Translations under genes and position numbers: made by a program | Notes under the pieces: generated by a model | Databases searched by the model: none | Told to the model about the DNA's origin: nothing | Seen by the model: the letters and a program-made list of their open reading frames with translations, nothing else | Assembly (NCBI RefSeq): GCF_020252395.1 | Contig: NZ_JADCDB010000004.1 | Location: 62,001-126,000 of the forward strand | Length of the DNA stretch: 64,000 bases | Direction: 5' to 3' | DNA from: Aestuariivirga sp. | GTDB taxonomy: Bacteria; Pseudomonadota; Alphaproteobacteria; Rhizobiales; Aestuariivirgaceae | Shown: piece after piece, positions 29,090-37,247 of the stretch | Numbering within the stretch: the first letter of the stretch is position 1 | Layout: every line of letters begins with the position of its first letter

Positions 29090-30079
29090 TCAGACGATGA
29101 ATGCGCCAAGGCGGGTCAGGAGCCAGAAGATTGCGGCCGCGCCGATGCTGTAAGCCATAGCCGTCCGCAAGGGCAAAAGCGGAAGCCGGGTCATGGCTAA
29201 GGCGGCCCGGTAAAGGACGACAATGGCTGCCACAAACACCAGCTGCCCCGCCTCTACTCCCAGGTTGAAGGTGAAGAGCGCCAAGGGCACGTCTCCTTGC
29301 GGCAGCCCAATCTCCTTCAGCGCGCCCGCGAAGCCGAAGCCATGCAGCAGGCCGAAGCTGAAGGCGACGGCCCAGGGATAGGCTTCCGACAATCGCCGCT
29401 CCCCCGGCTTCATCAGCAGAAGCTCGCGCGCGACGAAGGCGATGGAGAGTGCGATCACAGCCTCGACCGGGGCCTGCGGGAGGGAGAGATAGCCCAGAGC
29501 TGCGCCGGTGAGGGTGATGCTGTGGGCGAGCGTGAAGGCGGTGATGGTTTTCACCAGCATCCACGGATCGCGGATGAGCAGCATAAGAGCCAGCACGAAC
29601 AGAAGGTGGTCGATGCCACCCAGTATGTGTTCCACGCCGAGCATGAAATAGGTGCGCGCGACCTCAAGCACGGTCTGCGCGCCCTTGAGCATCAGAGAAG
29701 GCTGTTCCGGCGTCAGGCGATCCACCTGGACCGAGCCATCGGCCCAGGAGATGCGGGCGAGGACGTCCGTCAGCGTGCTGCGCAGTCCATCGATAGTGAT
29801 CGTCTGACCCTTGAGCCCGCCGTCACACGAGACCTTCCAGCGCTCGAAATAGGACACATTCTCAATGACGCCCACGGGCGCCGTGATGTTGCGGCACGTG
29901 TCGGGCATGCGGAGATAGAGGCCGAGGCGGCGGTCGCCCGCGGCGGGCACCTTCCACAACACGGAGAACTGCCCGGGCGTCCCTTCGGAGAGTTCGAGAT
30001 AGGCGGGGCGAAGCTCATGTGCAGCAACGGGCCGGACCAGCGCGAGGATGATCAGCAGCAGGGTGGCCGGCCTGGTCAC
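29090..30079 (-). CDS. HupE/UreJ family membrane protein
   Basis: A 329-residue protein: signal peptide ending at VAAHE (near residue 21), a periplasmic beta-rich domain of about 150 residues, then six or seven membrane helices with the HupE/UreJ motifs MLGVEHILGGIDHLLFVLAL, FTLAHSITL and FGLLHGFGFAG, whose His/Asp residues are thought to handle nickel or cobalt. The large extracytoplasmic domain distinguishes this group from short HupE. The GTG start at 30079 overlaps the parvulin stop (GTGA), so they are translationally coupled. Last gene of an operon with two DUF3604 proteins and a parvulin; a link to the urease operon 5 kb away is not supported by gene order. Confidence 0.82.
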   Translation of the reverse strand: MTRPATLLLIILALVRPVAAHELRPAYLELSEGTPGQFSVLWKVPAAGDRRLGLYLRMPDTCRNITAPVGVIENVSYFERWKVSCDGGLKGQTITIDGLRSTLTDVLARISWADGSVQVDRLTPEQPSLMLKGAQTVLEVARTYFMLGVEHILGGIDHLLFVLALMLLIRDPWMLVKTITAFTLAHSITLTGAALGYLSLPQAPVEAVIALSIAFVARELLLMKPGERRLSEAYPWAVAFSFGLLHGFGFAGALKEIGLPQGDVPLALFTFNLGVEAGQLVFVAAIVVLYRAALAMTRLPLLPLRTAMAYSIGAAAIFWLLTRLGAFIV

Positions 30080-30930
30080 TGCGCGGCTCCGGCGGGCGGG
30101 GCGAAGGGCGCGACCGTCACCTTGTAGCGCTTCAGGAGCTCGTCCAGCTTCTGGCGGGCAATGGCTTCGCGCCGGTCGTTCAACCATTCGCGCTCAACCT
30201 GCGGGCGGATCTCGGCAAGTGCCGGAACGCGCCCTGCTTCCTGTCCGGTCACCTTCACGAGATGCAGCCCGAAGCCTGAACCGATAGGGCCCTGCCAGTG
30301 ACCCGGCGCCAAGGTCACGACGGCCGCTGCGAAGTCATCGCCAAAGAGCTGCGCGATGCCCTGCCGGTTAGTGAGGGGCATTGAAGGCGGAAGCAGCGTG
30401 GGATCGCCTGCGCTGGTGGCGAAGGACGCATCCTTCTTCAGCGAGCCGAGGATGGCCGCGGCATCCGCCTGTGCAGCCGCACCGCGTTTCTGCGCATCGA
30501 GATAGACCTGCTCGAAGGCGACGCGCGGGGGTTCCTGGAACTTGTCTGGGTGGGCGGCGAGATAGGCGGTGAGATCGGCGCCGGTGGCGGGCATTGCCTC
30601 GGCCTGCGCATCGTTCAGGAACTCCATCTTCATGCGCAGGCGGCGGCGGATGACGGTGTCGTCCTTGTCGATGCCGAGACGCATCGCCTCGCGCACGTAG
30701 ATCTCCTCCTTGACGTAATCGTCGATCAGGCCCTTCAGCTCATCCGCGGTGGCCGGACGCTGCCATGTGCGGGCGAAGATCGAGGCCATCTGCTCGATCT
30801 TCGCCGGGGTGACGACGATCGCCTCCTCCGGCTCCACCCTTCCCCCGAGAAGGCCATGGGCCGCGAAGATCAGACATGCCAGACACAGGAAGTGGACCAG
30901 CGGTTCGCGGATCAGCCGCCCGGTCATCAC
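30076..30930 (-). CDS. Parvulin-type peptidyl-prolyl isomerase (PpiC/SurA-like)
   Basis: A 284-residue protein anchored by one N-terminal helix (about residues 10-30), then a SurA-like helical arm (LIDDYVKEEIYVREAMRLGI) and a C-terminal parvulin-type domain with ATSAGDPTLLP and GPIGSGFGLHLVKV. It would act in the periplasm as a chaperone or prolyl isomerase. Several parvulin active-site positions are weakly conserved, so chaperone activity may dominate. Its start overlaps the stop of the upstream DUF3604 gene by four bases and its stop overlaps the HupE/UreJ start. A role in folding the two exported DUF3604 proteins is inference. Confidence 0.82.
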   Translation of the reverse strand: MMTGRLIREPLVHFLCLACLIFAAHGLLGGRVEPEEAIVVTPAKIEQMASIFARTWQRPATADELKGLIDDYVKEEIYVREAMRLGIDKDDTVIRRRLRMKMEFLNDAQAEAMPATGADLTAYLAAHPDKFQEPPRVAFEQVYLDAQKRGAAAQADAAAILGSLKKDASFATSAGDPTLLPPSMPLTNRQGIAQLFGDDFAAAVVTLAPGHWQGPIGSGFGLHLVKVTGQEAGRVPALAEIRPQVEREWLNDRREAIARQKLDELLKRYKVTVAPFAPPAGAAQ

Positions 30931-32843
30931 TCGCCCTTGGGCGTGTACCAGATGGGGGAGGTATAGGCGCGTTCCTGCGTGGTCATCGGCACATCGTCGC
31001 TCATCTTCACCTTGAAGCGGAGCGCGTCATAGGCCGTCCAGCGCGGTGTAGGGATCTCGATGACCTTCGCATAATAGAAGGCCGCCAGCTTCGGGTCGAA
31101 TTCGGGGTCGGTCCATACGGTGATGAGCTCCGGGGCGCCGATGGTGTTCTTCCAGGTGGCGCGCCCGATGTCCACAGTGTTGCCGACGGGCGGCAGCTTG
31201 CCATCGGCGCCGGGCGTGCGGCCGTCGCTCCACGCCACGTCATAGACCTTTTCATGGGTCTCGCCCTTGGCGTCGCGCCAGCCCTTGACGATCTGGATGC
31301 GATCGAGATTGCCGCCGATCGGATCCTTCATGGCGGCGGCGAGGAAGGTCGGCGCCTTGCCGGCGGGCGCATCCGGCATGTCGCCGCCCATGGGCACGCC
31401 CTTCTGATAACCGGCGGTGGCGGGCATGCGCGTTTCGGCGTCTTCAGCCGTGAAGCCGAAGCCGCCGAAGAAGCGCACCGTCATGCGGGTGCCGGTGGTG
31501 GCATAGGTTTCCTTGCGCTTCATGGCGTCGAAGATCGCCTCGCGCGTGTTTTCTGTGGCCCAGACGACGGCCAGTCCGCTTGCCGCCTGCTGCCAGCCAT
31601 AGACGTTGAACTTGGGGTCGGGTGCGGCGATCACCACATGCTCCCAGCGGTGCGGTTCGGGCTCCACGCCCGAGTGCTTGCCGAAGAAATTGTCTTCCTC
31701 GGAGGTCGAAAGCGAGGTGTGCGAGTCGGTGCTGCCCACGAAGCCGAACTTGTAGGGGTTGACGCCCAGCGAGGCATCGAGCTTAAGGCCCGTCTTCAGG
31801 GCCTCGCGGGCATATTCGTATTTCAGCATGTCCTTGGTCTTGACCTCGGTGCCGTTGAGGTTGGACCGGTCCCAGATCTCGTAGCCCGCGAACTCGTCGT
31901 TCGGCGAGAGATAGGGGTGGGACTCGCCGTCGCCCTTGATCTGCGTGATCTCGATCAGCGGCTCGTACTGGATGCGGCGGGCGGCGAGTTCCTTGGTCAG
32001 CGGCTTGCCGTCGAAGCTCTCGACCGTGAACATGCGCCCGTTGCTCAGGTTGCCATTGTGCGGAATGGCCAGCACCTCCGAGCCCGTCTCCTTTTCGAAC
32101 TTCTCCATGTAGGTCCACAGGTCTTCCGGGTTCTTGCTGTCGAACTGGGAGAAGGGCAGCGTCTGGTTGGCAACGCTCGAATCACCGCGGAACAGCACGT
32201 TGCGGTGCAGGTTATAGCCGCCGATTGCCGTCCATTCGAAGCCGATCATGGCGGTGAAGAGGCCAGGCGTGTTGTACCTGTCGGCAAGGGCCGTATAGGC
32301 CTGCCAGGCATTGCGCACCGCCTTCGGATTGTCGATCGGCGGCTTGTCGCCCGACAACGAGCCGACGATCTGCATGGCGGTGGCGAAGATCGTGTCGAAA
32401 TTGCCGCTGGTGAGCGCGGCGTACCATTCGCGGCCCTTCGCGGTCGACAGAATCTCCGGGTCGCCCGCGAGGAGTTGCGGCATCAGCCCGTACATCTCGG
32501 CGTGGTCCGAGATTACCAGGAAGTCGAGCGGGCGGGCGAGCTTGGCGCGCAGGCCCCCGGTGGAGAGCACCTCTTCACCGCGGGCGAAGCGGTAGGCCTC
32601 CTCCTGCCCCAGCCGGTTCAGCGTTCCGGCATCGACGGACACGTCGGTGTGGAGATGCGTGTCGCCGAACAGGGGCCGCGTCGGGTAGCTGCGCCCGGCA
32701 TAGGGCGAGAACTGAGGCTTGATCACGGCCGTGACGTTGGGTTTTGTGATCGCCTCGTGATTGTCAGCCTCCTGGGCGGCGGCGGCGGACACGCTGACGC
32801 TGGTTGCCAGCGCAGTTGTCAACAGAAAGACGGCAAGCTTCAT
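30927..32843 (-). CDS. Exported DUF3604 protein (second of a tandem pair)
   Basis: A 638-residue protein with a signal peptide cleaved near AAAQE (residue 24). The mature part is DUF3604, a PHP-like metal-dependent fold: LFGDTHLHTDVSVDAG, LVISDHAEMYG, AIPHNGNLSNGRMF and GSTDSHTSLST hold the metal-ligand His and Asp residues. The C-terminal PIWYTPKGE end matches its neighbour. It is about 60 percent alike by eye to the upstream paralogue (32881-34806), so the pair arose by duplication. Substrate unknown; the fold suggests a hydrolase, possibly of phosphoesters. Its stop overlaps the parvulin start. Confidence 0.85.
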   Translation of the reverse strand: MKLAVFLLTTALATSVSVSAAAAQEADNHEAITKPNVTAVIKPQFSPYAGRSYPTRPLFGDTHLHTDVSVDAGTLNRLGQEEAYRFARGEEVLSTGGLRAKLARPLDFLVISDHAEMYGLMPQLLAGDPEILSTAKGREWYAALTSGNFDTIFATAMQIVGSLSGDKPPIDNPKAVRNAWQAYTALADRYNTPGLFTAMIGFEWTAIGGYNLHRNVLFRGDSSVANQTLPFSQFDSKNPEDLWTYMEKFEKETGSEVLAIPHNGNLSNGRMFTVESFDGKPLTKELAARRIQYEPLIEITQIKGDGESHPYLSPNDEFAGYEIWDRSNLNGTEVKTKDMLKYEYAREALKTGLKLDASLGVNPYKFGFVGSTDSHTSLSTSEEDNFFGKHSGVEPEPHRWEHVVIAAPDPKFNVYGWQQAASGLAVVWATENTREAIFDAMKRKETYATTGTRMTVRFFGGFGFTAEDAETRMPATAGYQKGVPMGGDMPDAPAGKAPTFLAAAMKDPIGGNLDRIQIVKGWRDAKGETHEKVYDVAWSDGRTPGADGKLPPVGNTVDIGRATWKNTIGAPELITVWTDPEFDPKLAAFYYAKVIEIPTPRWTAYDALRFKVKMSDDVPMTTQERAYTSPIWYTPKGE

Positions 32844-32880
32844 GGTGTTCCCTCCTCGTCAGGGTTAGGCAAGTTCCTGG

Positions 32881-34806
32881 TCAAGGCGTATACCAGATGG
32901 GTGAAGTATAGGCTCGCTCCTGCACCGTCATCGGCACATTGTCGGCCATCTTGATTCCAAAGCGCTTCTGGTCATAGGCGGTCCAGCGCGGCGTCGGGAT
33001 CTCGATCACGCGGGCATAGTAGACGGCGCGCAGCTTCGGGTCGAAGTCCGGGTCTTTCCACACGGAGATGAGTTCCGGCGTGCCGATGGTGTTGGTCCAT
33101 GTCGCGTTTGCCACGTCGACGGTATTGCCGACGGGCGGCAGCTTGCCATCGGCCCCCGGCTTGCGGCGATCGGACCAGGCCACATCATGGACCTTTTCCT
33201 GCAGATTGCCGGATTGATCCACCCAGGCCTTGATGATCTGGATGCGGTCGAGGTTGCCGCTCATGGGATCCTTCATCGCGGCGACGAGGAAGCCGGGTGA
33301 TTTGCCGGCAGGCGCCGCTCTGAGATCGCCGCCCATCGGCACACCCTTGGCATAGCCAGCCTCCGCCGGCATGCGTGTCTGGGCGTCCGCGGGCTCGAAG
33401 TCCCAGCCGCCGAAGAAGCGCACCAGGATGCGGGGACCGGTGGTCGAATAGGCTTCCTTGCGCTTCAGCGCATCCCAGATCGCCTCGCGGGTGTTCTCCG
33501 TGGCCCACACGCCGGTATAGCCCGCGGCGGCCATCTGCCAGCCCTTGACGTTCACTTGAGGCGTCTTGATGACGTCATGCTCCCAGCGGTGAGGCGAGGG
33601 CTCGACGCCCGTGTGCTTGCCAAAGAAATTGTCCTCTTCCGCCGTCGTGAGGCCGGTGTGCGTGTCGGTGCCGCTGACGAAGCCGAACTTGAAGGGATTG
33701 ACGCCCAGTTCCGCCTCGAGCTTCAGGCCCTGCGCGAGCGCCAGCCTGGCATATTCATGTTCCAGCATGCCGGGCTCCTTGGGCACACCGGCAAGATTGG
33801 CCTGGTCCCACTTCTCGAAATTCGCGAACTCGTCGCTGGGCGAGAGCGAGGGGTGGGTTTCGCCGTCACCCTTGATCTGGGTGATCTCATACATCGGCTC
33901 CCAGCGCGCGCGGGTTTCCGCCCATTCGCGGGTCAGCGGATCGCCCTCGAAGGTCGAGAGCGCGAACATCTTGCCATTGGAGAGGTTGCCGTTGTGCGGG
34001 ATGGCCAGCAGCGAGCCGCCGGTCTTTTCTTCCCAGGCATTCATCCACTTCCACAGGTCTTCCGGGTTCTCACTGTCGAAGGTGGTCATCGGCAGCACTT
34101 CGTCCGCTTTGTCCTTGCCGTCCCTGTAGATGACGTTGCGGTGCAGGTTGTCGCCGCCTCCGGCGTTGCTGGTCCATTCGAAGCCGTTGAAGGCGGTGAA
34201 GCGCCCAGGCTCGTTGTATTTCTCCATGATGGCCGTATTCTTCTGCCAGATCGACATGGCCAGCTTCGGGTCCTTCACGGCATCGGGCAGCGTGCCGTTG
34301 GACTGCGCGGCGATCATCGCCGATGCGGCTTCCACACCGCGCCCCGCCGCCATAAGGTCATGCCAGCCGCGCAGGACTGGATCAGCCATGAGGGCGGGAT
34401 TGCCGTCACGGATTTCGAAGATGATGCCGGCACCGTCAGAATGGTCGGTGACAGCCACCCAGTCGAGCGGGCGGCTGAGCTTGACAGGTTCGCCCAGCGA
34501 GGAGGTGACCTGCTCCCCCCGGGCAAAGCGCAGCGCCTCCTCCGGCCCCAGTGTTGCGCCGAAGGCACCCGCGTCGGCGGACCAGCCGGTGTGGACATGC
34601 TGGTCGCCCCAGTAGACGCGCGTCGGATAATTGCGGTTCGCGTAGGGCGAGAAGCCGCGCTTGGGGAAGGCGTGTGCGGCAGCCTCGGGATTGAACAGGC
34701 CGATATCGTCTGAGGCCACAGGGTCCTGGGCCCAAGCGGCCGTGCTCACCGCAACACCCAGCAGACATGCGCTGAGCCACGAAAAGCTTCTGCAAGAAGG
34801 TCTCAT
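32881..34806 (-). CDS. Exported DUF3604 protein (first of a tandem pair)
   Basis: A 641-residue paralogue of the next gene: signal peptide ending AAWAQD (near residue 25), then VYWGDQHVHTGWSADAG, AVTDHSDGAG, IPHNGNLSNGKMF and GTDTHTGLTT at the same places. The metal-ligand pattern H.H / DH / H / D.H is conserved in both copies, so both are probably active. ATG 34806 is chosen from the signal peptide and the GGGAGAG ribosome site; the frame is open to 35046 without protein character. It heads a four-gene minus-strand operon: DUF3604, DUF3604, parvulin, HupE/UreJ. Upstream lies a truncated Crp/Fnr-like gene. Confidence 0.85.
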   Translation of the reverse strand: MRPSCRSFSWLSACLLGVAVSTAAWAQDPVASDDIGLFNPEAAAHAFPKRGFSPYANRNYPTRVYWGDQHVHTGWSADAGAFGATLGPEEALRFARGEQVTSSLGEPVKLSRPLDWVAVTDHSDGAGIIFEIRDGNPALMADPVLRGWHDLMAAGRGVEAASAMIAAQSNGTLPDAVKDPKLAMSIWQKNTAIMEKYNEPGRFTAFNGFEWTSNAGGGDNLHRNVIYRDGKDKADEVLPMTTFDSENPEDLWKWMNAWEEKTGGSLLAIPHNGNLSNGKMFALSTFEGDPLTREWAETRARWEPMYEITQIKGDGETHPSLSPSDEFANFEKWDQANLAGVPKEPGMLEHEYARLALAQGLKLEAELGVNPFKFGFVSGTDTHTGLTTAEEDNFFGKHTGVEPSPHRWEHDVIKTPQVNVKGWQMAAAGYTGVWATENTREAIWDALKRKEAYSTTGPRILVRFFGGWDFEPADAQTRMPAEAGYAKGVPMGGDLRAAPAGKSPGFLVAAMKDPMSGNLDRIQIIKAWVDQSGNLQEKVHDVAWSDRRKPGADGKLPPVGNTVDVANATWTNTIGTPELISVWKDPDFDPKLRAVYYARVIEIPTPRWTAYDQKRFGIKMADNVPMTVQERAYTSPIWYTP

Positions 34807-34930
34807 CACAGTTCTCTCCCAAGCGTGACCGGCGGAAAAGAGTATAGCCGCTTTCACGCAATCATTGTGCAAAATTACACAGTCCGGGGCATATTCCTGC
34901 GGTAGCCAGCAACCGGGGGACCCGGAGCGA

Positions 34931-35110
34931 AACTGACCAGAAGCGAAATCGAGAACGGCCAGCGCGCGCTTCGGAGCAAAGGCTGGCTCAGCCAATGCGA
35001 GGAACCGTTCCGCGAGGCCATTCTGGCCGAAAGCCAATGGTTTCATGTCGGGCAGGCCTATCCACTACCGGCGCAAACGCGGCTTTCTGAAAGACGATAC
35101 AACCCGCCAT
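34931..35110 (+). pseudogene. N-terminal remnant of a Crp/Fnr-type regulator
   Basis: A plus-strand frame without a proper start codon reads LTRSEIENGQRALRSKGWLS then EEPFREAILAESQWFHVGQA, the way many alphaproteobacterial Crp/Fnr regulators begin before their cyclic-nucleotide-binding barrel. After about 45 residues it changes to unrelated sequence and hits a stop. The effector domain and the DNA-binding helix are missing. It faces away from the DUF3604 operon and may once have regulated it. Confidence 0.45.
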
Positions 35111-35217
35111 CCAAGGGATAGGCAGTCGCCGCGCCCCGGCGAGCGGCAGCCGGGCATCGTTCAGATCAAGGCGTCGGATCGTCTGCATGGAACTTCGCGA
35201 AGATCATAGTGAAGACT

Positions 35218-35433
35218 CCAGCGCTCCACATAGCCGAGGATCGACTGACAGGTGCCCTCAACTTCGGATCGTACCAAGTCCTGCGGAAGGGTCCGGCCTT
35301 TCAGCGGCGGCGGTGTCAGGAGTGCCGAGAGTTCGGGCGCAGACATTCCGAGAAATCCCTGCTGCACGTTGCGGGCGTCGAGCCTGTGGTAGTGCGTTGC
35401 ATGCAGAGTGGCAGCCGTCGACGACGAGGAGCA
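35218..35433 (-). pseudogene. Remnant of malate synthase G (C-terminal part)
   Basis: On the minus strand about 70 residues read STAATLHATHYHRLDARNVQ, then a divergent stretch, then CQSILGYVERW. In malate synthase G the conserved segment TAATLHALHYH..NV is followed about 45 residues later by ELDNN.QGILGYVVRW, so order and spacing fit. The catalytic barrel and the end of the protein are missing on both sides. It is an old fragment with many substitutions. Confidence 0.5.
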
Positions 35434-35658
35434 TGCTGCTGGGCTGCGCTGCGTCGCAGCCGCTGTATGCTCGCCGCAGGGTGATGCCATCTGCGCCTTG
35501 TCGGTATCGGGTCTCGCCAATCGCCTGAGCGCGGCATGGGCCAGCGCCGCCGCGGGCCACGCCGCCGCCGGCGGGCGGGAATTGGCGCAGAAGACTGGCC
35601 TGAGTTGAACCGTCAAAGCGGGGCATCGTCCCGCGTCTGCAGCTGCAGCCGCTCTTCC
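35434..35658. other. Decayed stretch before the Lin0512 gene
   Basis: No convincing gene. Together with the two remnants to the left it makes an 850-base zone between the DUF3604 operon promoter and the 3' end of the acetamidase operon. No terminator was recognised. Confidence 0.35.
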
Positions 35659-36018
35659 TCATGCCAGACCGAGATGCGCCTCGAGATCGAGGCGCACGGC
35701 GACGCCCGCCGTGGCGATCACCGACACGCCGCCGCGCTCCTCGTCCGGAACGTCGAGCCCGCCCTTCACCACTTTCACAGTCACCTGCCCGTGCGGGAGG
35801 CTGGCGGCCACGGCGGCCTTGTCCACCTTGCCGGGTTGCTGCACACCGATGGTGACTTCGATCTGCATCGTCTTCGGTTCGACACCGAGGGTGCGCAGGA
35901 AGGGAAGAGACGAATGATGAATGCAGTCCTGAACCGCCCTGAGCGCGGCCTTGGTGTAGTCGCCGCCATGCATGTCGTTGCCATGGCCCATTTCGAGGAT
36001 GACGCGCTTCAGTGACAT
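35659..36018 (-). CDS. Lin0512-family protein, copy 2
   Basis: A 119-residue protein: VILEMGHGNDMHGGDYTKAA, then VTIGVQQPGKVDKAAVAASL, then VVKGGLDVPDE. These match the Lin0512 family of small alpha/beta proteins of unknown function. It is a paralogue of the gene just upstream (36018-36368), and its ATG overlaps that gene's TAA by one base (TAATG), so both are made together and could form a heteromer. Last gene of a minus-strand operon with an acetamidase-family protein, SDR and hydrolase. No catalytic role is known to me. Confidence 0.75.
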   Translation of the reverse strand: MSLKRVILEMGHGNDMHGGDYTKAALRAVQDCIHHSSLPFLRTLGVEPKTMQIEVTIGVQQPGKVDKAAVAASLPHGQVTVKVVKGGLDVPDEERGGVSVIATAGVAVRLDLEAHLGLA

Positions 36019-36368
36019 TACTTCTTCTCCGGAATATCAAGGTAGACGACGGCTGCGGCGTTTGCCATCAGCGTCAGGTTTGTGCCTTCGTCATTCATGA
36101 TCTCGAGACCACCCTCGACGACCTCGACGGCCGGCTTGCCATAGGGCAGCGCCGCTGCGACGGCGGCCTTGTCGACCAGGTGCGGCTTCGGAACGCCCAC
36201 CAGCACCTTGACGTGCATGTCATGCGGGCTGAGACCGACGGCATTGGCAATGGTGAGCGAGTTGTGCCAGAGCGCGTCTTTCAGCGCCCGGATGGCGGCT
36301 TTGGTGTAATCGGCCCCGGTGAGGTCCGTTCCCATGCCAAGTTCGACGATCATGCGTTTGAGAGCCAT
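36018..36368 (-). CDS. Lin0512-family protein, copy 1
   Basis: A 116-residue protein with MIVELGMGTDLTGADYTKAA, LVGVPKPHLVDKAAVAAALP and VVEGGLEIMND, the same pattern as its downstream partner: G.G.D..G.DYTKAA, GVP.P..VDK..VA..LP.G, VV.GGL. The conserved acid residues in G.D and the Lys in YTKAA suggest a shared ligand site. It lies 20 bases after the alpha/beta hydrolase gene. Two non-identical copies side by side point to a heteromeric complex, which is inference. Confidence 0.75.
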   Translation of the reverse strand: MALKRMIVELGMGTDLTGADYTKAAIRALKDALWHNSLTIANAVGLSPHDMHVKVLVGVPKPHLVDKAAVAAALPYGKPAVEVVEGGLEIMNDEGTNLTLMANAAAVVYLDIPEKK

Positions 36369-36388
36369 GTCTTCTCCGCTTGCACCAA

Positions 36389-37231
36389 CTATGTTGAGAG
36401 GAATGCCGAGACTTCGGCGTTGAAACGGCGGGGGTTTTCGAAGAACATGAAGTGACTTCCTCCTTCATGTTCTTCATAGATCGACGCCCTGGCGTTCGGA
36501 TTGACCGAGGCGATCCATTCTTGTGATTCAGCCGAAAAAATGCTCTTTCGGCCGCCGATGACCAGGGATGGCAGGCGCGTGTTGACGATCACGTCCCGCC
36601 AGTCGTTCAGGCAGTGATCGAACAGCAGGTCGGCGGCAGCGGCGCGCGGCATCTTCAGGTTCTCGCTGGCGATCCAGTTCAGGTCCGTCTCCGGGATGCC
36701 CGGCGTGAACATGCCTCTGAGGATCTCCTTGGCGCCCTCGACGGTCGATGTGGCGCGCACCGCATCGCAGAAGCCGGCCACTGACTGCACGTCAGGCAGG
36801 AGGCACCCAAACGACTTGCGCGCTTCAGCGTCCCATCCGGGCAGGGCGGCCACCATGGGCGCCTGATCGACGATGACCAGACGCCGCAACCTGTCCTCGC
36901 CAAAGAGATCGAGATAGCTCCAGATGACCGAGCTCCCCATGGAATGGCCGAGCACATCCACGCGATCAAGCCCAAGGGCGTCCATCGCCTCGCGAAGGTC
37001 CATCGCGAGGCGCTGGATGCGATGTCCGCAGGCGGCATCGGGGCTCTCGCCATGGCTGCGCATGTCGAGGGCGATCACACGTCTGCCCTGAGCAAGCTCC
37101 TCAATGTTCCGGCCGTACTCCGCAGCCGACTGCGACCAGCCGGGGATCATGAGGAGTGCGGGGCCGCTGCCGGCCTCCAGCGCGTTAAGCACCGTTCCGC
37201 CTGGAAGCGCGACCTGTCTGCTCTTTGCCAT
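36389..37231 (-). CDS. Alpha/beta hydrolase
   Basis: A 280-residue soluble hydrolase of the alpha/beta fold. The oxyanion strand LLMIPGWSQSAAEYG is near residue 30, the nucleophile elbow is GHSMGSSVIW, and the catalytic His is probably that of GGSHFMFFENP near the C-terminus, with an Asp in the usual place before it. No signal peptide. It could cleave an ester, lactone or carbon-carbon bond; the sequence does not say which. It sits 16 bases after the SDR gene in the acetamidase operon and so probably acts in the same pathway, under the sigma-54 activator upstream. Confidence 0.85.
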   Translation of the reverse strand: MAKSRQVALPGGTVLNALEAGSGPALLMIPGWSQSAAEYGRNIEELAQGRRVIALDMRSHGESPDAACGHRIQRLAMDLREAMDALGLDRVDVLGHSMGSSVIWSYLDLFGEDRLRRLVIVDQAPMVAALPGWDAEARKSFGCLLPDVQSVAGFCDAVRATSTVEGAKEILRGMFTPGIPETDLNWIASENLKMPRAAAADLLFDHCLNDWRDVIVNTRLPSLVIGGRKSIFSAESQEWIASVNPNARASIYEEHEGGSHFMFFENPRRFNAEVSAFLST

Positions 37232-37247
37232 ATCTGCTCCGCTGCTC

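Noticed and set aside
29090-30079. Assigning the HupE/UreJ gene to the urease operon as ureJ
   Set aside because: It is separated from ureA by 5 kb and other genes and is translationally coupled to the parvulin of the DUF3604 operon.
30876-32954. Plus-strand frame opposite the DUF3604 gene
   Set aside because: Antisense shadow; the minus-strand gene has a signal peptide and conserved metal motifs.
35258-36040. Minus-strand frame spanning the decayed zone and the Lin0512 gene
   Set aside because: Arg/Gly-rich shadow frame overlapping the Lin0512 gene; its only meaningful content in that area is the malate synthase remnant in another frame.
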